The notes under the pieces are model-generated. The model saw only the letters and a list, made by a program, of their open reading frames with translations, was not told the DNA's origin and did not search any database. A program made the position numbers and the translations under genes. Positions 36,501 to 44,900 of a stretch of 64,000 nucleotides of DNA are shown here, one piece after another; positions within the stretch are counted from its first letter, which is position 1; each line of letters opens with the position of its first letter. The stretch is from Allocoleopsis franciscana PCC 7113. Lineage in GTDB: Bacteria; Cyanobacteriota; Cyanobacteriia; Cyanobacteriales; Coleofasciculaceae. The stretch lies in the NCBI RefSeq assembly GCF_000317515.1, contig NC_019739.1, forward strand, positions 82,046 through 146,045, given 5' to 3'.

Positions 36501-38419
36501 AATACGATGTCGTGGGTAATATCCTTAAAATGATTCACCAGGCAGTAACTGGGGGATGGACACGCCACTATGCCTATAATGAAGCCAGTTTAATTGAAAT
36601 TGGAAAGGTCAACAACCGTCTCAGCCGCACCAGTTTACCGGGAGATTTGCCCGGAGTTTTGAGTGCCCGTTACGAGTACGATGCCCACGGCAACATGACT
36701 CAAATGCCTCATCTACCCCTAATGCAGTGGGATGAGCATGATCAACTACAGGCAAGCTCAAAGCAGGTAGTAAGTAATGGCGGCACACCTGAAACGACCT
36801 ACTACATTTACGATGCCAGCGGTCAGCGGGTGCGGAAAGTTACTGAGCGGCAAGCCCCCGCAGGTGCAACTCCCACCCAGATGCAAGAGCGGCTTTATCT
36901 GGGTGGATTTGAGATTTACCGAGAATATGAGAGTGATGGCAGTACCCGTAGGCTAGAACGGGAAACGCTGCACATTATGGATGATAAGCGACGAATTGCT
37001 TTGGTCGAAACCAAAACACTAGACACTACAGACAACACTAATCTCAATCGTTCTCTGATTCGTTATCAACACGACAATCACCTAGGCTCCGCTTGTTTAG
37101 AACTAGATGAAACTGGCAGTGTCATCTCCTACGAAGAATACTATCCTTACGGCAGCACATCCTATCAGGCAGGACGAGATGCCGCAGAAGTAGGTCTAAA
37201 ACGCTACCGCTACACAGACAAAGAACGCGATCATGAAACCTGGCTTTACTATCATGGTGCTAGGTACTATGCACCTTGGTTGGGTCGATGGATCAGCTGT
37301 GATCCAACTTTTCAGGAGAATCTGTACGTTTATGTAAGAAATAATCCAGTTATTTTTCAAGATCCAAATGGTGCTGAAGAAAGTAGCACCTGGAACCGTT
37401 TTATGGGTGCTTTGCGGGTTGTCGGAGGAGCTGCTCAAGCTGTTGTTGGAGCTGCAGTATTTGTTCAGGTTGAAGTTCCAGTTGCTGCTCAAGTGGTGGG
37501 TGGAATTGCAGTGGTACACGGCTTAGATGATATGCAAACTGGTCTTAGGCAATTAATCACTGGTAGGCAGGAGCGGAGTGCTACACAACAAACAGTTTCA
37601 GCAATTGCTCAGGGTGCTGGTGCTAGCCGGCAAACAGCCGAAGCAATTGGAACAGGTACTGACATAGGATTGGGATTTGTCAGTCCTACAGGACCAATAA
37701 CGGGTGGTCCTCGTGCGGCTCTCCAACTTGCAACAACTGGACCTCGAGTTGTTGAAGCAACAACAGGTGTAGCTAGGGTTAATCAAGTTGTTCAAGGTGC
37801 ACGGCAGGTTCAAGTTGGAACTCATGTAATGATGGCTGCTGCTGGTGGCAATGGAGGTTCTGGAAGTAGTTCTGGCTCATCTGGGGGAGAACCTTCTAGA
37901 GGCGGCAGTGGTAACACTGCTACTTCACCGCCTCCTGAAAATCCAACTCCAGCACAAGTTGCACAATCTAGTGGCGCTGGAGCACGACGGCCCTCACTAC
38001 TCCAACAGGCAAGACAGGCAGGTGCTGCTGAGGAAATTGAAGGGCCAATGGAGGTTTTTGCACATGGCACAACTGAGGAAACAGCACGAGCAATGGTTGA
38101 AACTCAGGGTGGGAATTTATCAGCAGGTGGCGGCAATTTTGGCGGAAGGCTCTTTACTGTTCCAAACCTCGATGTCGCTGGGGTATTTGCCAATCGAGCC
38201 GCCTCTAGAGCAGCAGGAGAACAACCAGCAATTGTTGGTATTGCACTTCCCCGTGATACTGCCGCTCGACTTCGGCAAGGTCCTAATCCATTATTGAGAC
38301 TTGGTCCAATTGATAATCCTCCGGCTGGTGTCTCACCTGGTGCACAGGAGTGGGTATTTCAACCAGGTGCAATTGATACATTGCAATCTCAAGGTTTCTT
38401 TTTCCGTCTGGAATTCTAG
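30575..38419 (+). CDS. TcB-TcC fusion protein of a toxin complex, with C-terminal ART-like domain
   Basis: 2614 residues from ATG 30575 (GAGAG 5 bases upstream; a GTG at 30569 is possible). An SpvB domain starts at about 35 (SLSYDSGAGNGIFGMGW 81-97). VCBS/FG-GAP-like units follow (LDLAGDGQPDLV, IDLNGDGHSDIL, ADMSGDGLTDIV, ADIDGSGTTDIL), then the TcdB middle region and many RHS/YD repeats. The RHS core ends with LYYHGARYYAPWLGRWISCDP and FQDPNG at 2261-2266. In Tc toxins TcB and TcC form a hollow cocoon and the RHS core cuts off the C-terminal toxin. Residues 2267-2614 are the variable part: Ala/Gly-rich helices, a Gly/Ser/Pro linker, then from 2492 a domain with HGTT, NFGGRLFTVPN and QEWVF (Glu2592), resembling ADP-ribosyltransferase folds. 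TcB and TcC are usually separate genes. Confidence 0.9.
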   Translation: MNNQERISNPSASSTQQGNGTGAEPDKSYFSPPPAVSLPKGGGAIKGMGEKFAANPVTGTGSMSVPIAISPGRSGFGPQLSLSYDSGAGNGIFGMGWSLSLPSITRKTDKGLPRYWDTEESDVFILSGAEDLVPVLKGDGTVDETVRNGYQIRKYRPRIEGLFARIERWTKVDSGETHWRSISKDNLTTLYGKTAESRIADPNHATHIFSWLICESYDDKGNAIVYQYKSEDAEHSVGINLSQAHEQNRTPQSRATNRYLKRIQYGNQTPRQANEDLRLRKDWMFEVVFDYGEHDRTNPISKEPEQWTTETLRRDPFSSYRAGFEVRTYRLCQRVLMFHHIPDVPNHSQGYNGLVKSTDFTYSYKENPEVGNPIYSFLRAVTQTGYKPDPAGGYIQKSLPPLEFQYSEPDIDETVREVDRTSLENLPQGLDGTRYQWVDLDGEGLSGILTEQGNGWFYKRNLSPINSVRDNSKEHIEAQFAPVELVASKPVSGLANGAQFLDLAGDGQPDLVTLRSTTPGFYERTQDADWENFIPFKSLPILDWDNPNLKFIDLNGDGHSDILITEDECFVWHPSLAEEGFAAAERVRQPWDEEKGVRVVFADSTQSIHLADMSGDGLTDIVRIRNGEVCYWPNLGYGRFGAKVTMDNAPWFDVLELFNQRRIVLADIDGSGTTDILYLSGNGVQVYFNQSGNSWAEKQVLKSFPAIDNVVSVTTLDLLGNGTACLVWSSPLPGSTPRMMRYIDLMGGQKPHLLVKTVNNMGAATIVQYAPSTKFYLQDRLAGKPWITKLPFPVHVVERVETRDYISGNRFVTRYAYHHGYFDGEEREFRGFGFVEQWDTEDYGVFQQGGGTNALEQALHVPPVLTKTWFHTGVYIDRDRISNFFAEKEYYREPQYRILANATEAEKQAREAAFQTTLLPDTILPPGITIQEEREAVRSLKGRILRQEIYALDGSDKEEHPYSVSERNYEIRLIQGRQTNRHAVFYAHDRETIDYHYERSFILDPTDPEPDPKKKRKIFDPRVTHAMTLEVDEFGNGLKSVAIAYPRRNPAYPEQGNTLITYTENQVTNKPNEETWYRIGVPIETRTYELTGYSKTGSRFQISDFVQPDPSDPSTLVHIFESEVNYEDQPTSGRQRRLIERVRSRYRPNSQANTLDPTCLPLGEVESLALPCESLKLAFTPGLLTQIYGSKINASDLNTLLLGEGKYVQQEGNWWISSGRQSFEPTRFYLSTQTKDPFGNVYTSAYDPSHLLVTQTIDPLSNTVQVRNNYRVLQPEEITDPNGNRARVAFDALGMVVGTAVMGKVSENQGDNLTSFVADLDQTAIANHVENPMTNPQNILANATTRLVYDLDRYHHTRQVLPDGSEIGQPVVVYTLARETHTADLATGEPTKIQHSFLYSDGFGREIQTKVQAEPGLAPARNPDGSLKRDAAGKLILEPANPRWVGTGRTVFNNKGKPTKKYEPFFSPDHRYETEPDLVEWGVTPLIHYDPLERVIRTDLPNGTFSKVEFDAWQQTTWDENDTVLESDWYRDRSSPDPTAPEPGNQETRAAWLAAKHANTPTIAHLDTLARTFLRIANNGLATDGTAQEYETRVELDIEGNQRSVTDALGRKVMVYDYDLLGHQIRQRSMDAGDHWMLNNVAGNPIRKWDSLNRMFSTRYDALQRPTHVLVQVGTTDARLLERLVYGEMHSEVDRNLRGQLYQHYDGAGIAMNERYDFKGNLLQSSRRFAQNYKELPDWMALRDLMELGTIATAANAQLESEQFMAFTRYDALNRPIALTTPHHSGIRPNIIQPAYNKANLLEKVDVWLRQATPLTGLLNPSTSDLHAVTNINYNAKGQRTLIEYGNQVRTRYDYDEKTFRLTRLLTIRPQFSEDENQSAQDLRYTYDPVGNITHIYDHADIQNIIYFRNQRVEPSASYEYDPLYRLLKATGREHLGQTGGTLNPPRQTDHDDAFRMNLPHPGDGNAMGNYTERYEYDVVGNILKMIHQAVTGGWTRHYAYNEASLIEIGKVNNRLSRTSLPGDLPGVLSARYEYDAHGNMTQMPHLPLMQWDEHDQLQASSKQVVSNGGTPETTYYIYDASGQRVRKVTERQAPAGATPTQMQERLYLGGFEIYREYESDGSTRRLERETLHIMDDKRRIALVETKTLDTTDNTNLNRSLIRYQHDNHLGSACLELDETGSVISYEEYYPYGSTSYQAGRDAAEVGLKRYRYTDKERDHETWLYYHGARYYAPWLGRWISCDPTFQENLYVYVRNNPVIFQDPNGAEESSTWNRFMGALRVVGGAAQAVVGAAVFVQVEVPVAAQVVGGIAVVHGLDDMQTGLRQLITGRQERSATQQTVSAIAQGAGASRQTAEAIGTGTDIGLGFVSPTGPITGGPRAALQLATTGPRVVEATTGVARVNQVVQGARQVQVGTHVMMAAAGGNGGSGSSSGSSGGEPSRGGSGNTATSPPPENPTPAQVAQSSGAGARRPSLLQQARQAGAAEEIEGPMEVFAHGTTEETARAMVETQGGNLSAGGGNFGGRLFTVPNLDVAGVFANRAASRAAGEQPAIVGIALPRDTAARLRQGPNPLLRLGPIDNPPAGVSPGAQEWVFQPGAIDTLQSQGFFFRLEF

Positions 38420-38535
38420 TATGCTTGCCCATTTTTATGAGTGCACCCTAATAGCGCTTTTAATAGATCGTCCACTCTCATAGCGTGTTTGAATGCAAAG
38501 AACTTACTGAACTATGATTCTGGAAACTTTTAACC

Positions 38536-38916
38536 ATGACTCAGCAAACATTTCAAATCGATGGACGCATTATTGAAGAACCAGCGAGTATATCATCCAG
38601 AACTATTGACTTGCCTTTGTGGGTGAGTGGCGATTGCAAACGCTGTACCAATTGCGATCGTGAAACGAACTGGCTCGATATCGTCTCATCTGCATTGGAT
38701 AAAGTGCATAGTCGAGAAATAATTGCCCGTGTCATTTTAGGCGAACAGAAATTTGTCAACACCGAAACACCCAGGGCGATCGCAGATTTGAAGTGCTTTC
38801 AATGTGGAACGGCGATCGATCATATACGCAGCTTCAAATGCCATAACTGGGCTTACGCCAAACCCGAATTGCTAGACGTTCTCAGAGCAATGGAAGCCGC
38901 AAACCCCGTCAATTGA
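38536..38916 (+). CDS. Small zinc-ribbon-like protein inside the Tc locus
   Basis: 126 residues, no signal peptide. Two cysteine clusters, CKRCTNC (about 34-40) and CFQCG with a later KC, suggest bound zinc. It lies 116 bp after the TcB-TcC stop and 51 bp before TcA, on the same strand. No family recognised. Position next to the toxin-bearing end suggests an immunity protein, a toxin chaperone or a regulator; none of these is shown by the sequence. Confidence 0.6.
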   Translation: MTQQTFQIDGRIIEEPASISSRTIDLPLWVSGDCKRCTNCDRETNWLDIVSSALDKVHSREIIARVILGEQKFVNTETPRAIADLKCFQCGTAIDHIRSFKCHNWAYAKPELLDVLRAMEAANPVN

Positions 38917-38967
38917 AATCCCTGATAGCGTATTTTTTCTAATTCAACTTTTCCAGGAATTCAACCC

Positions 38968-41900
38968 ATGAAACCCATCGCGCCTCCCCTGAATCACAAT
39001 AGTCAAGGTTCAGAAGTTGTCAACTTACAGGATGGCTTACTGCTGCTGCTAAATCGGCAGTATCTAGGCTCCATTTCTTCTGATGAAATGCAGGCTTATC
39101 TGAAGGGGATTCGTAAAGAGCAAAATGCTCGGATTTATGGGGAAGTAACCACAAAACTGGTTGCCATTTTTCAGGAGCAATCTCGGTTACAGACGATAGG
39201 TGAAGTTGATGCCCCCACTGCCGAAGCATTAAATAAGATCCTAAAGGCATGGGGAGCATTTGATCAACCCGAACAATTCATGGTACGAGGGCGAATACTG
39301 ACCAGTGATCGCACTCCTATCAGAGACATCCAAGTACGGGCATTTGACCAGGATGTGCGATCGGAAGATTTTCTAGGTGAAACCACGACCAATGCCGATG
39401 GTTACTATGAAATTCACTACTCTGCTGAACAGTTTCGCCGTTCCGAAAACGAACGTGGGGGAGCCGACTTAATTGTTCGAGTCTATGATCCCCAGGGGCA
39501 AGTCATCGCCACCTCGCCGACAATAAATAACGCAAAAGCCGAAGAAACAGTTGATATTGTTGTTCAATCGCAACAACCTCCTAGCGAAAGCGATCCTATC
39601 GTTCAGGGAGAAGTTCGTAGCCGTAATCGACCTGCTGTGAATGGTCTGCGGGTCGTAATTATAGACAAAAACGTTGGAGCGGATGTCCAGCTTGCTACAA
39701 CGACAACGAATGAACAGGGCAATTATCAAGTCCGATACAAACAGTCTGCTTTACAACGACGCGGCAAGCAAAAACCAGATCTTCAGGCACAGGTTTTTGC
39801 GGGTGAAACCTTTCTAGGCGCATCAGAGGTTCGTTACAACGCCTCGACCAATGAAACGCTAAATGTGTTACTACCGGAAACGGCTGATGCTGCCCTCGCC
39901 TCAGAGCATCAAACCCTGATGCGGGATTTGACGGCTCAGTTTAAGGGTAATTTACGAGATTTGCAGGAAACCGACGATCGCAAGGATATTACCTATCTCG
40001 CTAACAAAACGGGTTGGGATGCACGGGCAGTCGCGATCGCTTCTCTTGCCGACCAATTTAGTGCCAGAACCGTTAATGCCAACGGTCAAGTTCAAATTGC
40101 TTCCCCTTTCTTCTATGCTCTCTTTCGGGCAGGTATCCCAGCGAATGAGAATGCTCTATATCAGCTGGATGCTAAAACCACCGAAACAGTTTGGCAGAAG
40201 GCGATCAACCAAGGTGTAATTCCTGCCAATTTGAAGGATCAACTTCCCCAGGTTCAGGAACGCTTTCAAGCATTGGCAGCGAAACAAATGCTGACTAGCC
40301 CAGCGGTGGCGGGAGTATCGTCACTGAAGGATATGCTTTCCGTGTCGCTCAACCAGCAAGCTGACCAAGAACGGTTTGCTCAACTCTATACCCAACACCG
40401 AGGGGACTCAACTCAGTTCTGGCAAGCGGTTCAAAATACATTTGGAACGCAGGTTGGACAACGCTTACAGCTTGATGGTCAACTCGGTTACCTCACCATT
40501 AACAACGCGCCATTGATTCGTAAACTGCACAGTGCTGCTGGACAAAACGGAGTGACAAATGTTGTCAATCTTGTTGAACAGGGATACTTCCGTGCGGAGA
40601 ACTGGCAAAACCTAATTGGAGACCTGGCAGTTCCCAAAGAAGTTCCCGGAAAGGATGATGCAGAAAAGCGATCTAACTATAGCGAATTGCTTGCAACTCA
40701 AGTACGGCTGAGTTTCCCTACAGCTGTTGTTGCCCAGATGGTAAAAAATGGCGAAACTCCCCTTAAAAACGGGGCAGGAGAACAAGTTCATACTTTTCTC
40801 ATGGAACAGCAAGGACAGTTTGAGATTGGGATGCAGCCCGTTGAACAGTATATTGCTCGAAATAAATTGCAAGTTGCGCCCGAAGTAGCGCAGGAAGTCA
40901 AGCGAATTCAAAGAGTTTATCAAATTACACCCAACGATCGCGTCATGAACACCCTATTGAGCCAGGGGTTAGATTCTGCCTATGCGGTTGTCAATCGCTA
41001 CGATCGAGATGAGTTTGTGCAGACGTTTAAGGAAACGTTGGGTGGCGAAAAGATTGCCCAACTCACCTATGCCAAATCGGAGCAAGTACATAATGTCGTG
41101 CTCAATCTTGCCACATCCTATCTCACAACTAATCGGGCACCCGGAATTGGTCTTGGGGGACAAATTCTGAACCCCCAAATCTCAGCATCAACAGGTGATA
41201 CTGCAAGTGATGTCATCGCTTACCCCACCCTGGAAAACCTTCTGGGTGAGATGGATTACTGCACCTGCGAACATTGCCGCTCTATCCTCAGTCCGGCTGC
41301 TTACCTGGTCGATCTGCTGCTATTTTGCGATCGCCCAATCAACGAAAGAGAAAATCCCCAATCTGTTCTGCTGGAGCGCCGTCCCGATATTCAACACCTG
41401 CCCCTGACCTGCGAAAACACTAACACCCCACTTCCCTACATCGATCTGGTCAATGAGACGCTGGAGTACTACATTACTAACGGTCTTTCTCTCGCTGACA
41501 CTAACCCAGATCCCAACATCAATACCGAGTACAAGGGACATACCACCGAAGACGATGTCACCCCCGAAGAACTGCTGGCAACGCCCCAGTTTGTCAGTGA
41601 CACAGCCTATACCACCCTTGCAAATACTTTATTTCCGGCTCCCCTGCCCTTTCATCAACCCCTGGAAAACCTGCGACGCTATTTCGACCAGTTTGAGATT
41701 TCGCTTTCCCATGCGATGGAACTGCTTCGCAAAAATGATGCCATCGATCGAGCCAGTTCAGATGACTATGGCTGGCGTGACATTTTGATGGAGGAGTTAC
41801 ATCTCTCCCGCACTGAGTACAGGCTGTTGAGCGATCGCACCCTAACCTTGCAGCAACTCTATGGATTTAATCCAGCAACACCGATCGCAAATGTCCAATC

Positions 41901-44900
41901 CACTTTGGCAAATGCCAAAACATTCTGCCGTCGCATTGATATTTCTTATGAAGACTTGATTGAAATCCTCAAAACTCGATTTATCAATCCCAATTCTGAT
42001 TTGATTCCCAAATTGGAACGACTGGGTGTGCCATTCTCAACCTTGAAGAATTTTAAGGATGGAACGATTACCGATGCCCAGTTTGACGCCTTACTGAAAC
42101 CGGGTCTAGATGCGAGTCAGTATGGAGGTGATATCAAAGCATGGGTAAAAAACGACACGAACTATGCCAAAATCATGGGCTTGATTGTGTTAACCAATCC
42201 CACAGCGGCAAGCGATCTCTGTCGGTTCGATCAACTTGAATTTCGCTATGCCAAACCAGATAACGCTACCAATCAACTGCGTGCCTTTGAATATGTCCGT
42301 CTGATTCGCTTTATTCGCCTCTGGAAGAAGCTGGGATGGACCATTGAGCAAACAGATAAGACAATTACTGCTCTCTACCCAACTACGCAACTTCCTAACG
42401 ATGCCGATGATGCGGTTAACTTACAGCGGTTGGATACAGGCTTTTTGACACTGCTGCCGCGTCTGGGCTACATCAAACAGGTGATGGATTTACTGAACCT
42501 GAACTTGAAAAAGGATCTGCCGTCGTTGCTCGCTTGCTTTGCCGCGATCGATACCCACGGGATGACATCCCTCTATCGCCAAATGTTTCTGAGTCCGTCA
42601 CTCCTAAAGCAGGACAGCGCATTTGCAGATGATGGATACGGCAATTTCCTCACAGATAATACCCAGAAGCTCATAGCGCATCGTGAGTTGCTCCGTGCAG
42701 CATTTCTGTTAACGGATAATGAGTTTACTCAGATCATTACCTCGCTCGGTTTCGATGCAAATACTCCGCTGAATCTCGATAATATTAGCGGTATCTTTCG
42801 GCATGGCTGGCTGGCAAGAAAACTAAAACTCAGTGTGCAGGAATTCTTGCTCCTAACCCAATCTACAGGCTTTACTCCCTTCATTGCTCCCGATCCAGCA
42901 AATCCACCCATCCTGCGATTGATTGAGTTGGTGAATCGCCTGCGCCAAGTTTCCCTAAAACCTGTCCAGGCACTCTATTTAATCTGGAATCAGGACATCA
43001 GCGGTAAGTCTGTGCCGTCTGAGACTGAAATTCTGGGGTTTGCTCGATCGCTGCGAACCGGTTTTGCGGCGATTGAAAGTGAATTTGCCCTCACCACCGA
43101 TCCAGACGGTCAGATTGCCCACAGTCGCATGGCATTGGTCTATGGCAATGAAGCGACCGACTTCTTCTTTGGTCTATTAGGCAACACACTCACCACCACC
43201 GTCACTTACAGCCACGGTCAGCCAACTTTAGAACAGCCCATTCTCGATGTTGCCCCCGGACGGCTTGCCTATGATGATTTCCGCAAGCAGCTTATCTTTA
43301 AGGGTGTTCTTACCCCAACGCTCCGTGATGCGCTGAAGGCAGTTGCTGGAGTCACTGCCCAGTTTCAAGCCGCCGTCGATAGCCTCTATACCGAGAACCA
43401 GCAGACCATCAATCCATTTTTCGATCGCTATCCTGAACTGCAACCTCTATATGCAGCTTATGCATTTTTTGGAGAGTTGAAAACCTCTGTCGGTTACACC
43501 CACGGTCAATCAACGCTGGAGAAACCAATTTTAGATGTTGCTCAGGGGCAACTGACCTACGACGATACCCTTCATCAGCTCTCCTACTTGGGTGTGTTAG
43601 CTACGGATAAGCGTGATGCACTCAAAAATGTCCCAGGAGTGTCAGCCCAATTCCAAGCAGCAGTAGACAATCTCTACACGGCTAATCAAAACAGCATTCA
43701 GGGATTTTTCCTGCTTTACCCAGTACTTGCGCCACAGAGGGAGTCCTATTTAGCTGCTAACAATTCAATTGAGCAACGATCTACCGTTCTCTTAGCTAAT
43801 TTTTTGCCAGAGCTAAAACGGCGACGTAAACAACAACAAGCAATGCAGGTGCTCAGTGCCGCCGCTAAAGCTGACGTGAGTTTTGCCAGTAGTTTGGTCG
43901 ATAATGCAACCGTCCTTCATGCTGCTCAGAACAATACCCAACCTGCACTCAATGACCTGCTAGCCCTGGAAACAATGGGACTGGCAGCACAGTTTTTCTT
44001 CCGCGATACAGCAGCCGGTGCCGTCGATCTGAGTCGGAATGCGGAAGCCAACCTTAACTATGCGGCAACTGGGAGCCATCCCCTGCCTGCCAATTCAGTC
44101 CCTGCTAATGCGATCTCCGGTATCTGGAGTGGCTATCTGGAAGCTCCGGAGAACGGATTCTATAACCTACGGATTGAAGCCGATGCTGGGGCAACCATAA
44201 CACTGAAATTGGCAGGTACACCCATTCCTCTGACACAAAATGGCACGCGCTGGAGCAACAGCACCCCGATTGAGTTACGGGCAGGAACACTGTATGCGAT
44301 CGACCTCAAAGCAGAAAAGATCAAGGACACCCTGAGTGTTCGCTGGCAAACAGCGGGACGGGGTTGGGAAGTGATTCCGTCGGCATATCTATACTCCGCC
44401 ACCTTAACCTCACGCCTTCGCACTGCATATATCCGATTTTTGAAAGTCACGTCATTGGCGACTGCACTAAAACTGACGGCAAATGAGATCGCTTACCTTG
44501 CTGCCCAAGCCAGCTACCAAATTAATAGTCAGGGGTGGTTGAACAATTTGCCCGTTACCGGAAGTCCTGACAACGCCACCTCCACAGCCCTTCTTACAGC
44601 TTTCAATGGCTTGCTTGACTTTGCTCGCATCAAAGCTGAACTTTCCCCCGACGACGAGCGTCTGCTTACAGTTCTCAAAGACCCGGCAACACCAATCCAG
44701 AAAGACCTAACGACAACTACACCGAACCCTAATAGTTTGCCATTTAGTTTGCTGTTTAGCCTGACTCGATGGGAAACCAACTCGCTTGATGCGCTGCTGA
44801 CTCACTTTGGTAAAGTCATTGGCGATTTGAGTCAAATTGAAACCTTTGATCGCATTTACAATGCCTACCAGATTGTGAGGCAGATCGGTATTCCGGCAAC

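Noticed and set aside
30575..38419. Plain contact-dependent RHS toxin
   Set aside because: The SpvB domain, VCBS-like units and the two adjacent TcA genes show a Tc component.
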